This document shows positions 1 to 11,136 of a DNA stretch of 64,000 nucleotides, piece after piece. Position 1 is the first letter of the stretch. The number at the start of each line of letters is the position of its first letter. The notes under the pieces were generated by a model. That model was not told where the DNA came from. It was given only the letters and a program-made list of their open reading frames with translations, and made no database searches. This stretch comes from Pristionchus mayeri (lineage: Eukaryota > Nematoda > Chromadorea > Rhabditida > Neodiplogasteridae): NCBI GenBank assembly GCA_036245805.1, contig BTRK01000004.1:27327541-27391540 (forward strand), written 5' to 3'. The translations under genes were made by a program, and so were the position numbers.

Positions 1-215
1 TTCTCGCTTGGCATAGATCAAGTTTTGAGAAGGGAGAAATGAAGAATGAGGTGAGGATGAATGATTGCAGTGCTCACCTCAAGAAGTTGACACTCGCCCA
101 TTCTGCGAGACAATATCGAGAGGAGGAAGAGGCTGGAGATGGAGGAGCACCCCCTCCCCCTCCCTCCTCCCATTCCATTCCATTCACTCCCAGAAGACTG
201 TGAGAGTACGGTAGA

Positions 216-1062
216 CTACCGTAGGAGGAGGAAGAGGAAAGTGAGGAGGAGGAGGGGATAGGGGATGGAGGAGACATTGCACAGATCGGAGTTGCATAGA
301 CAGACCCGTTGCATGGCCCTCCTCTCATGGGTGTATCCCAATTGGACAGATCGGGCGAGAGTGCGGATGTTCTGACAGGAGGAGGGGGAGGAGATGGTGG
401 GGAAGGAAGAACGACGGTCGCAGCCTGCACCCAACCAGTACTCGCCCCCTCCTGAATCGAATGATCGTCCCTCCCCTTCTACTCCCCTTCTACTATTTCC
501 CTTCCTATTCCTCTCATTTCGTATGTTCAGTGAACGCAGTGTGTTTCGTGAGAATTCAATTGTTCAAAATTATTGAGAAGTCGAATTCCCGCAGATTATG
601 TTGGAGAAACTCACTGTGGTCACTTTTTTCTCGAGTAAGCTATATATCCATTCACTGTGATCGGCTAGTCTAGGGGCTCTCTTTTTGTTGATGTATTCAC
701 GGCTATCTTAATCTTTTTTCATAATGGATTTTATCGCTCAGTATTTTTATGAGTAACGATTTTAGAACGCCGGATTCTAATGTGAAGCAGGCAAATAGTT
801 TCTAAAAAATCTGTCTTTAATTTTTCTTGCAATAAAGTTGTTGCTGTTGAGTGGTTGACTCACCGATGTGCATGGTGACAGTGACACACGAGTCCTGGTC
901 TCTGTCGCAGTCGACGGGTTCCATCGGACAGACCGGACGGGAGAGACGAGTCGTGACCCGGAACTTGTCCAGTTGAGTGGAGTCAGGAGTGGGGATACAG
1001 GTGAGACAAGTGAGGGCCGCTCCCAAGGGAAGCAACGGCCAGAGAAGACCGATTGGACCCAT
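216..1062 (-). CDS. Ly6/uPAR-like three-finger GPI-anchored protein
   Basis: Two exons on the minus strand. Exon 1 (1062-864) starts with a signal peptide (MGPIGLLWPLLPLGAALTC) followed by the CLTC pair typical of Ly6/uPAR domains, then further cysteines ending in DSCVTVTMHI. A GTGAGT donor in phase 1 follows. Exon 2 (424-216), after a TGCAG acceptor, supplies the remaining cysteines and the Ly6 signature CLCNSDLCN. It closes with a hydrophobic tail (IPYPLLLLTFLFLLLR), which reads as a GPI-attachment signal. About 130 residues, the usual size for one three-finger domain. The predicted product is a cell-surface protein; the ligand is unknown. The phases join exactly, which supports the roughly 440-bp intron. 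A further small exon inside that intron cannot be excluded. Confidence 0.65.
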
Positions 1063-2030
1063 CGAGGATCAGAGAGAAGCCATCGAGGAGAGAAGAGAAG
1101 AAGGGACTAGGGGAGAGACTCCGCCCACTTGTGGAGAAGACACAAACTTATTTGGGAAGAGGAGAAGAAGGGAAGGGATTGAGTGGAGGAAGGATAGATG
1201 ATCTCAGACGGAGCAAGAGAGGTAAATGAGGCAAGCAAGAATTATGAGACAGGTGGTAGAGTGAGATGGGAGGAGTACGTGGACTGACAGGGATCTTCCC
1301 CCCTCCCTCCCTCAACCCCCGAGGGATGGACAGTCTACCCTCACTCAACATATTGGAGTGTCGTTCCCCTCTTGCTCTCTCAATTCTTTGATTCTTTCTC
1401 TCTGCTAGTCAAGTACTCTCGAATATCCTCGGCATTCTTCCCCAGGGAGAGAAATGTGTGATGGAGGGGACAGGAGACCAGTCTATGATGCCCCCACTGA
1501 TTAGATATGATGAATAGACTCATTCCCCATTCCGAGTCACTCTCTGATGAATGACCATGTCCTTTCCAGATGGAGCAAATCTGGAAAGGAAGAAGCCTAA
1601 TTGGGAGACACCACTTGATTTATTCCTAGAGATTCGCCGCCTTTGAGTGAAGAGAAACAATGAATGGCGAGGGAGGGAAGGGAATAAGAAGCCTAATACG
1701 GGTAAGACAGTAAATATTCCTAGTAGTGTATCGTGAGAGTAAGTTACTAAACAGACTACCTTGCTGCATGAGCAATTCAATGTGAACGAGCGGTCACAGT
1801 AATACAGATTTTATGAGGCTCAGCTCATTCGACAACAATTTCACACGGTTGATACAAACGTAACAATAACAAACGACAACTATGAAAAATCAACAATATG
1901 GCACATGAAATAAAAATGATCAACAAAAAAACAATTTTTAAAAATCAAACTCAACATTCAACATAAATGATACAGCGCATTATTGTACAGAAATCAGAAA
2001 ATGGAATAAAACCCTTTAGATGAATCTCCT
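1063..2030. other. intergenic, no gene seen
   Basis: About 1 kb between two minus-strand genes. It is purine-rich on the plus strand with short ORFs on both strands (for example minus 1148-1351 and 1520-1780). These show no domain, no signal peptide and no coherent splice pattern. It presumably holds the promoter of the Ly6-like gene. The AT-rich part at 1800-2000 may be the 3' end of the next gene. Confidence 0.4.
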
Positions 2031-4523
2031 TCACTCCTCCCCGTAACCGAAGACAATTCCATTCACGAGCTGCAAAGACTGACAGTTCCACCAATTTAGA
2101 ATGCCATGCAGAATTATGAAACCATTTGAAAGTAAGGTATTTGAAATGAATTCATAACAATAAAAGTGACCTGATTGAGTCTGGCAGAGAGAATGGATGC
2201 GAGTCCATCGAGACATTTGATGGAGTAGGCGATGAATCGGAGATCTCTCTCTGCGTGCGAAGAACACCAAATACGAATGAACCTGAGTGAGACATATACG
2301 GTACGGGATGTAATCAAGTAATTGCACATCCAAACATCTAGTGAATCGCTTCAGATTGCAACATACTCAGTCTGGATCTGCGAGAGGGTCGATTTGATGG
2401 AGAGAAGGATGTCAGTCGACGTCGGAATCACGACGACCAGCTCGACGATCTGAATGGCCACTGACCCCCCCCCCTCTTTCTCTTCCACTCACGTGTTTGG
2501 CCAGTAGCCATGCTCGATTGTTCTCGTGCATCTGAGTGGGATTGGCGAGGTACTTGGTGAGGACAGCATGCACGAATTCAGCCAGTGCAGTCGCCGAATC
2601 CTGCCAAGGGGAGAATGAGTGAATGGAAGTGATCAATGAGTACAGGGATGGCTCTCTCGGTGAGGAAGACGTAGATTCGAGTGTTGTGCACTGCGAAGAG
2701 CTCCATCGCACTCACTGCTTCATCGGGCTGAAGAGAAAAGGATGAGATCGTAGGTTCACTCGATACCGTTTATCTTGTGAAGAGACATATTGCCTACGCG
2801 CAATAAAGCTACCATTTTATACTTCGCCATACCAGCCCAATATGAGGTGGGAAGTGGGAAAGAGCGAGGATCTAGACGTATCTAGACGAATTTACGACAT
2901 ATTGTACTTATGATCTGCTCATTCCAACTCATTTTGGGATGTTATGACGTAAAGAAGTATCAATATAGCTCTTGAAGAATTTTGTCACTCGTTCTTCGTT
3001 CTCATAATCATAGATTGATAGATAATATTGCACTTATAAAAACTCCATGTCCAACCTTGGGAGAGAATGAGCATAGGGAACCCTTCAACTCAGTGTATGC
3101 ATCGAGCACATGAGTAGAGGCGGCTTTCGAGGAGAAAGGAGCAGTCGTCACTTTTCTAAATTAATTAATGGGAATGCCAATTTCACTTAGTTACCGGACG
3201 AGGAAAAAATTGACCCCCTATTTTTTATCCTCCATCAAATAGCCGATGGCTGAATTAGTTGAGAATGAATATTTAAAAAATGCTAAAAATCAATAATAGC
3301 TTCAAGGGAAAGCCGAAAATGATCAGCGTAATCCCGCGCTCTCTCACATTTGTATACCCTCTCGTACACGCGACGAGATCAGGGTCAGATCAGGGTTTTG
3401 TCCTCGTCCGGTAACTTTAACAACAGAATACCAGATTGCCAAAAATTGCGTTTCCTAGAAAGTAAATGAATGACTGACATGTACCAGTCCCTCTGGCACT
3501 TGAGTAGATCAGTCCAATATGCTCTGGCTGCGGCAGCTGCCTTCGCACTCGTCCCCGTACTCGCTCGACCTCCTCGAGCAGTCCGGATAGAAGCAATACT
3601 CAAGCACGACTCCTAAAGAACATCACAAGGAATGCTTTGTTTTATTCAAGAGACAAATTGACGAACCGCTCCCCATGTCATATGGGAGTCGTTCAGACTG
3701 CGATCTCCGCCCGTTTGCGAGTCGTTCATCCTGGAAAAAAGAAAGTAACAAAAACAAAAGGGTAAAAAATGAAAATCTCACGAGACGTTTCCGGGTGTAT
3801 CGACGGGTCCCTCGGATAGAGCCCTAATCTGACTCGCTGCATCCACCTCTGCATCTGTAGGACGGGATCTAAGAGAGCACAATATATTTTGATAAGAGAT
3901 AAGAGCACGAACCTTTCCATTTCATCATCGAAGATTCTGTTGTGAACCGGCTTGGCGTCGCCAGAAATATCGAGTCGCTGATCAGCTGGCTCTACAACGA
4001 AAGTAATTAAAAAAGAATACCTAGAAAAATGCATTCAAATTATATTACCAAAAATACGTTGATAAAATAATACTAACTAGGAGTAGAGGTGGTGAAGAGC
4101 GCCCGAATGGAGTCCTTCTTAGGAGGGGGAACACTCGTTGATCGATTATCGTCTTTATTACCGGCTGCAAGCGGACTGCGACTGCGGATTGGAGTCGATG
4201 TAGATCTGAGTGTTATTATGATGCGAGCGAATAGGAGAAGAACGTACGGCTCTTCTGGTCTGCTCCGATCGAGCGAACGATCACGACGGTCCACACTCTC
4301 AAATATATCGTGTGAACAAGCATCATCTTCGCAGTTGCTACCACGTCCAAAAGTATGAAATAATTACCAGGGATCGTTTCTTGATGCTGTGCCTCACAGC
4401 GAGAGCTGCAGCGATGAGAATCTCTTGCGAGGTGTTCAAGTCGGATTCTAGTTGGGAGGAGGAGAGAGGGCGAGGGGACAAAGCACCGGTCGGTTGAGAA
4501 CGAGAGGGAGGATTGAAGGACAT
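2031..4523 (-). CDS. unrecognised protein, disordered N-terminus and helical C-terminus
   Basis: A multi-exon minus-strand gene starting at ATG 4523 (MSFNPPSRSQPTGAL). The first exons are rich in Ser, Pro and Arg (for example RRDRSLDRSRP, PIRSRSPLAAG) and look disordered. A middle exon (about 3600-3480) carries an Ala-rich stretch and ends in LLKCQRDWY. The last exons, from about 2731 down, are well structured and helical: PDEAVSAMELFAVHNTRIYV, ALAEFVHAVLTKYLANPTQM, HIVELVVVIPTSTDILLSIK, FIRIWCSSHAERDLRFIAYS, then LVNGIVFGYGEE and stop at 2031. Most exon phases agree. The joint between exon 1 (ends near 4373) and exon 2 is not resolved. The roughly 740-bp intron between WY and PDEAV holds a MITE. 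I do not recognise the family. The C-terminal half reads like a conserved alpha-helical domain; the function is unknown. Confidence 0.55.
3191..3414. repeat. 224-bp MITE with TTACCGGACGAGGA termini
   Basis: Inverted ends TTACCGGACGAGGA (3191) and TCCTCGTCCGGTAA (ending 3414) bound a non-coding, AT-rich insert. It lies in the long intron of the minus-strand gene at 2031-4523. A diverged piece of one end recurs at 39112-39180. No transposase is encoded, so it is a non-autonomous DNA element; the superfamily is not determined. Confidence 0.6.
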
Positions 4524-7500
4524 CTATATTCGCACAATATCAAATATAAATAACAACGAACAATCAAGCAATCGATATAGGAAAAAGAAAGAAAGTCGAA
4601 AAATGCAAAGCTCTGCTACAGTATCCAGCGATACCGATTTTCGTGTCATACTGTATCGCACTGTGTCGCACATTTTATTCATATTGACGCAATATAATTT
4701 TTTTATTTCCTAATTCGCGATGCATTCGACAAATCTGCACGATAATTCAGGTAAAACATTAATTTACCAATCCAAATCAGTCTGATTAAATGCGACATTT
4801 TAAAAATATTTATCAGAGATTCATTACAAATTCGAATCTCACACACGGAATTGTATTTTTCACCATGATTGGATCTTAGCAAAGTCTTTGATTATTGGAG
4901 AAATGATATCGTATGAAGAATTGGGTTCAGTCTAAGAGACGCTTCGTACTCGTACTCTAACTTATCTACAATACAACTGCTACGTAGATGGAGTTTATAG
5001 TGATGGATGTGGGGATATTGCCTGCCCGCAATGAAGAGAAAGCAGTGCATGAGAGATGTGATTTGGATGAAATAATCTGCAGAGGGAGGGAGATGGTCTC
5101 CCTCCTGTACTGCTGTGGAGAGCGATTTGAAGAGATGGAAGGAAGAAGATCCGAAGCAATTCGGAGATCGTTAGCGAGTCAATTCGGAGAGAAAACCATA
5201 ATGTTTCCATGGAGTCGAATTGTGGAGTGGAAGGGAGACCATAATTAGTTGTCCCTTTCCGTTGAGAGAGACAATAGGCAATTTCTCTTAGGTGTTCACT
5301 CTACAATTCATGATGTTATTCCCAGTATCTACTAGTATGAAATGCATACAACCTTCTCCACTCTCGAATCTGCCTCAAGTCAAGAGGAACCAATCCCGTC
5401 GAGAGAATAATCTTGCTAATCGTTTCCTCTTCCAAGATCGAGTTAGTCTCTATCAAATGGTCCTTTCCCTCCTCCTTCCTACATATTCTCCCCATTGTTT
5501 TGCTCGCTTTTCCGTTCCTTTCAGGTGTTTATTCTGATTGCTCACAAGTATTCTCTGGAAGAACATTTATTTTATCGAACTCTTTGACCTTCAGAGTGCT
5601 TATCTCGAAATTAGAAATAAGTTACATCCATTCTATGACAAATATGTGGAAAATGTTTACAATTTTTTTAAAATTACGATCTCTGCCTTAACTTAGAAGT
5701 TACAGAAATGAAATTACCAACAATCAGACCTTGCATCCATGTTTTCGACTATGTCTACCTAGTCTACATTATCTTGAGTTGAAAACATAAGCAGTGAAAA
5801 GGCATAGAACGGTAGGGAGAACAGTAGGGCTTATCTCAAGCCGCCTCCAATATGACTGGGGGAGAGGAGGAGAGATGTACTGACGAATACTCGAGTGGTC
5901 GATCCCGCACTAGAGCCCATTCCTTTTTTACGACATCTCATTCGATTATTGTGAATATTCACGTCGGCATTTCTCTTTCCGAATCCACTTTCAGGTACTG
6001 CTACACTGCATCTCACTCACTAGATATGATAGCGGGACTCAGAAAGGTGAGAAACATTGATTTATGAGACCAAATTAGTACCCACATCGAATGGATTTTT
6101 CTTGGATGTGAAATAGTGTTAGGATGTTGAGTAGCTTCCCTCCGTGTGTTCATTCTCCCCTTCCCTCCATTCTCTCATTCCTCCATTCTCTCCCTCACTC
6201 TTCTCGACTGACGTCGACCCTCCTTCCACCTTCAATTCACCCTATAAAGACCCTTCCGGTCTCTCTCTCATCTGTCTCCTCCTCCACAATGCCCCCTTAG
6301 TACAACATGTTCCTCATCGAATCACTGCGGACTTCGTTCGGGAAGGTATTCCATCTCTGATCTATTCCCTGATCTCATCTTCCCTCTTTCCACTTTTCTT
6401 CATTCTTCATCCCATATTCGTGGTCTCATTTGAGTCCGTCGCAATTGGCCACAGGTACTAGTCTGCTATGAACTCTCCTTCTCTCTTATCCGGTAGACTG
6501 ATTCTCTCTCCATTTCTACCTTCAACGCCCTCCTAGACGAGAGCTCTCCCAAAATATGGAGAGAGTCTGCTTTGCCCCCTTCCCCACATTTAGTTAATGT
6601 CTCGGATATAGGAGAGTAGTTGGAGTCTCATCGTTTCGAGAGAGAGAGAGGGATCAGATGTATCGGGGGAGTTTCTTTCTCTTTCTGATTTGTGCAGAGA
6701 AGGTGAGAGGGAGTGATTAATGTTCGCCCTGAGAGAGAAGAAGAGAAGGACTGATAATTAATTGGATGCTGAACGGATGGAAGAGAGCACGGGAGAACAG
6801 AGGGGAGAGGGGTGGAGGGGGATGTTTCTGGGGTTTAGAGAACCAACGGATCAAAAGCACATGATTCCCATGAATCAGTGTGGAAGAGACTTCGAAATGA
6901 CAACCAGGGGACCTTTTGAATGGAGTGGCCAAGATGTGGCGATGATTGTATTAGGTTGTCTCAAAAGTTTCTGACTATTTAATTTTTCAAGTTCGCTCTC
7001 ATCACCATCGGATGTTTCAATTTTCTTTTAGCATAACTTAAGGTCTTGGTACTGTAATACTACCATACATTGAAATCTAAACTCTGATGTGTGGTATGAG
7101 AGAAATGAATTATTTTTGCCGAAAGGTCGAAATATGCCTATTTTTGGTGCATTTTGCTAATGATGAATTCTCGAATTGGATTGCCCTATTGATTCTGCCT
7201 GGCGATTGAGGTATACACCAAGGACTAATTGTTCACATAACCTCGTAAAATACGGAAATCAATGTTTGCTTGGAACGGGATGTTGTGAAAAGTTCATATT
7301 ATAATGCTTGCGATTGGACTTCCACATTCCGATAAGCTAAATTCAACAACGGATGGTTAAAATATCTCATAATTCTAGTAATATATTTATTGGGGACAGT
7401 ACTTCACAAATCACCGCAAATGAGCTCTCTCAGATCTTCATTACATATCAAGGATCTATTGATGCTACTTCGTAAATTACCAGCTAGAGCAGTTTTCAGA

Positions 7501-7674
7501 TTGTGCGCTCATTATATATGTGGATATAACAGTAAACCCTATCAAATATGGCCCGTTAATAACCTGTTGGGAGTACTTCACGGTGGTGTATTAAATTTGT
7601 ACCTCACACGGTTTTCCGAAGAATTTTGAACCTTTGATAAAGTTAATCCCTTTTCCCATGTCGTTGATTTTCAG
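4524..7674. other. 3.1-kb stretch without a confident gene
   Basis: Apart from short ORFs I see no coherent gene. A purine-rich ORF at 4988-5248 (+) is mirrored by an open antisense frame and shows no motif. Pyrimidine-rich stretches at 5290-5540 and 6130-6460 resemble long-intron or UTR sequence. A TATA-like CCTATAAAGAC lies near 6241. The missing first exon(s) and promoter of the TWIK channel at 7675 are expected here but could not be fixed. Confidence 0.3.
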
Positions 7675-9973
7675 AGTGTATGGCGAGAATCTTACGAGCT
7701 CTTTAGGACAGAGGTAATGTGCGCTAGATAGAGAACCCAAGCCCTTATATATGGTCGAAGACCAGATGTAAATCGGACAACATTCAAGAACAGGGGAGGT
7801 GAAAAATGAAAATAGTAAGAAAGTTTTGAGACAAGCTGATACCTTGAGGCATCTCCCTTCGCCCTCCACATCTTCCTCATCTTCGGCGTCATCTTCTACA
7901 CAATCACTGGGGCACTCATCATCAGATATCTCGAGTCACCAGAGAGAATCAAAGCGTATGATCACATTCCTCTCTCTTGCCAAACAAAGAAGAGTTAATG
8001 AATTGCAGATCAAAGAAGACGAATGAAGAAACGACGAAGGCCCCCATTGAGTCTCTCGATCTTTCTCGAATGAGTTCCACTCAGCTGGCTAATCTCGACC
8101 CCAAGGTTCCTTCCCTCTCCTTCCCCTCTCTCCCTCTCTCTCTCTCTCTTCCAGGTGCACGAGTGTCTTCTCTCCTCTCTCGTCGACATCTTCTCCATTG
8201 TGGGATGCGATGATGATGCTGCACTCGATCACGTGAGACAGAGGAGTACTCCCTCATCAGTCCCCTTCTCTCCCAGGCTGCGATCTCGTCGATCGATGAT
8301 TGCTATCGTCAGATTTCCCTCCCTGGAGGAGTGAGGATAGTCGATGAGGAGAGTGGGGAAAACACCTCGACGACAGAAATGACGATAGAAGAGGAGGAGT
8401 CGAAGTGGAACTTCGAGAACGCCCTCATCTTCTCGTTCACCGTGATCACTACGATAGGATACGGTCACATCGTCCCTGAGACGACGATTGGACGAGTATT
8501 CGTGATCGTGTATGGATTGATTGGAGTTCCACTCACTCTTCTCACAATCGCCGATCTGGGAATGTTCATTGCCAAGGTGAGACTCACTTGAGCAGAATTG
8601 AGAAGAAATGGACGAGACTACGAATGGAATTGAGGCCCTTCACTATCTCCTTCGAGGAATCAGCCGATTGTGCGCGTTGCTTGTGAAGGTATGCAGGTCT
8701 TGATGATCGACCTGAGTATGTTGTGCAGAAATACCGAGAGAGGGAGCCCCTTCCCTCTCCTATCGAAGAGAAGATCGTCGATGGAGGAGAAAAGAGCACA
8801 GAGAGATCGAAGGAGGAAGAGGATGAGAAACACGAACCGAGGTCAGATTAGAAGAGAGGATTGCTGACCTTCCCCTCGTTGAGGAAACTGGACGAGACCC
8901 TTGGCCTTTGTGTTCTCTTCGCTCTCTATCTCCTCATCGGAGCTCACGTTCTCGCTTCGTACGAACCAGAGATGGGATTCTTCGAGGTACAATCTCACTC
9001 CCATCCCCCTTCCATCCCTTTCCTTGAGGCCTTCTACTTCAACTTCGTCACTCTCACAACCATCGGACTGGGTGATTTCGTCCCAAAGAGGTTTCTTTCC
9101 TCGGAAGGCCAATGAAGGCCCTCCTCCCTTTACAGTACTGACTATCTCTTCGTGACTCTCTGCTACATCGGAGTTGGTCTCGCTCTCACTACAATGGCAG
9201 TCGAGATAATGGCCGATGGACTGAAGAGACTCCACTACTTCGGAAGGAAAGTCAAGAGTGCTGCCAATGTATTCGTGTGGTTCGGAGGAGAGAAGTGAGC
9301 ATCCTATCTTATACCTTCTTCGCCATTATGTTCTCTGGACACGGATTTGAGAAATGCATGATTGTCCATTGCAGAATGCGTCTCGATCGACTGATAAAGA
9401 ATCTGGGGGATCAGTTGAATATCCCCGAGGATGAACTACTCAACTTCGAAGTGGAGACATTCGTGGAGCAAGCAATCAAAGTGGAAGAGGGAGAGATCGC
9501 TTGTCTACGAGTGAGTACTAATCAATCATCCCAAAGGATTCTTCGATTACAGAGGCCAGTGGTGATGAGACCCGATCGACCCTTCAGCTATTCTACCATT
9601 CGGAAGTCAGAAGACTCCTCTCGTCTCCACTTCGTTGACTCGACTCGATCGAGTAAGATTGGTGAGATAGAGTAAGATCTCCTTGATAGAATGAGGATGG
9701 TTGAGGAGGAGAGACAGTGGGATTGCCTCCGATGGCCACGGAGACCGAGAGATCTCTTCGATTGGATGCAATCAATCGATTGAGAAGCAGAAGAATCGAT
9801 GAAGGGAATGAAGACACGGGGAGGAGAAACAATCGAGTGGTCAGTCGAGTCTCCCCCCCCTCTTCCACCCTCATCCATTCCTTCAGCGATTCTCTCAAGC
9901 GAGTTTCGATGGATCGATCTCAACTTGCTCAATGGATTACTCTGAGGAAGATCAGACGACTTTACGGGTTTAA
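7675..9973 (+). CDS. TWIK-family two-pore-domain K+ channel (5' end missing)
   Basis: A leak K+ channel subunit of the nematode TWK type, expected to work as a dimer in the plasma membrane. The first exon found (7675-7713, RESYELFRTE) joins in phase to TM1 at 7849 (SPFALHIFLIFGVIFYTITG). An extracellular cap region with VHECLLSSLVDIFSIVG follows in exons 8009-8105 and 8155-8232. Pore 1 carries TTIGYGH (exon 8277-8576), followed by TM2. A basic cytosolic linker is rich in Arg and Ser. TM3 (LGLCVLFALYLLIGAHVLA), pore 2 with TTIGLGD and TM4 (YIGVGLALTTMAVEIMADG) follow. The C-terminal tail ends at TAA 9973 (EEDQTTLRV). Both selectivity filters are intact, so the channel should be K+ selective. 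Roughly 420 residues are visible, typical of the family. The initiator exon was not identified. The exact nematode twk orthologue cannot be named. Confidence 0.85.
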
Positions 9974-11136
9974 ATTCTCTTCACTTTTGCCCCCTTTCAA
10001 TCCGTTATGTGTGTACATAGATATCCAAGATTTTATGAGCGTTATAGCACAAAATATTCGTGACTTATATGTATTGAAATATTGTAAATATCGAACAATG
10101 AGTGGTCTTTCTGTGTTCATGTTGTCGAAGCGCATGGCAGTAAATTTGTGGGTCAAATCCATTCCTTGTTGAAGATCCATACATCCAGAATATTCACTCT
10201 ACGTATCCTACAAAATGAAACTAAGGCAGTCGAAATAAACCTGGACGGTAGTATCTATCTCAGATTTAGTGGAGCGATGTTGAATAGTGTGGGGTTGTGT
10301 TCGTCATTTTACGATGACTGAGAACGAGCATCTAAAGTGGATTATTGTGATGAGTCTCGCAGACAGAAGCAGATCAGAGAACTCATTCTGATTCTTCCTC
10401 TAGTGACAGTGGAGCCAATTGCGATATATGTTCACGAGAAGCGAATCAATAAATGAAAGGGAATTTCACTCCATTCTGCCCCACAATGAACACTACGAAG
10501 GAAAACTGAAATATGATACTAAGTTATACTAACACATTTGGCAGAGACTCCAACGCAATACGATACAATTACCACTTTTTTGGTCAAATTTGTGTTGTTT
10601 CTTCTGTGCGGCGTATATTCGAGGTCCTAAGGACTACCTTGTCTAATCCAAAGCGTTGTTTTATGATCATCTCGATCATAATAAGTGACTTTTTTCTTCG
10701 ACTTGAAAGTGAATGGGCCGTTTCATTCACTTTGTCATTGGAACGGCTAGACAGTAAAGATCAAAAGAGTCTTCATTCCATCTCTATTAATAACCCCTCA
10801 CCTGTCATGCCTTCTTCCTCTGTCTCCCTGCCACACCAACTCTTTTTTCCCTTCTCGGTTCATTCTACTTACCCATCATGATCTACGGCAAAAAGCCGAA
10901 ACCGATTAGTGGGGGGGGGGGGGTTGTTTCTTCCTCTTCTCACCTATCTAATTCATATCTCCTTCACAGGTTCGTATTCCACTTGTCCATCTTCTGCTCT
11001 AACTCCTTGCCTACTGCATCAGTTCCTTCCTTCTTCTCCCTAACCCCGCTTGTTTTCCTCTCTAATTTCAAGATCGGTTCCACTCCTAACCTGCCTCTAC
11101 CTCACTCAAGTTGGAACCTACTCCATTTCCTCAGTG
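9974..11136. other. intergenic, contains a G13 tract
   Basis: No gene supported. A pyrimidine-rich stretch at 10790-11130 resembles intron or UTR sequence of the downstream gene. An uninterrupted G tract occupies 10911-10923. Confidence 0.35.

Noticed and set aside
4988..5248. 86-residue plus ORF and 71-residue antisense ORF
   Set aside because: Purine-rich, open on both strands, no domain, signal peptide or splice context.
9588..9932. Minus-strand ORFs of 114 and 101 residues
   Set aside because: Antisense to the C-terminal exons of the TWIK channel.
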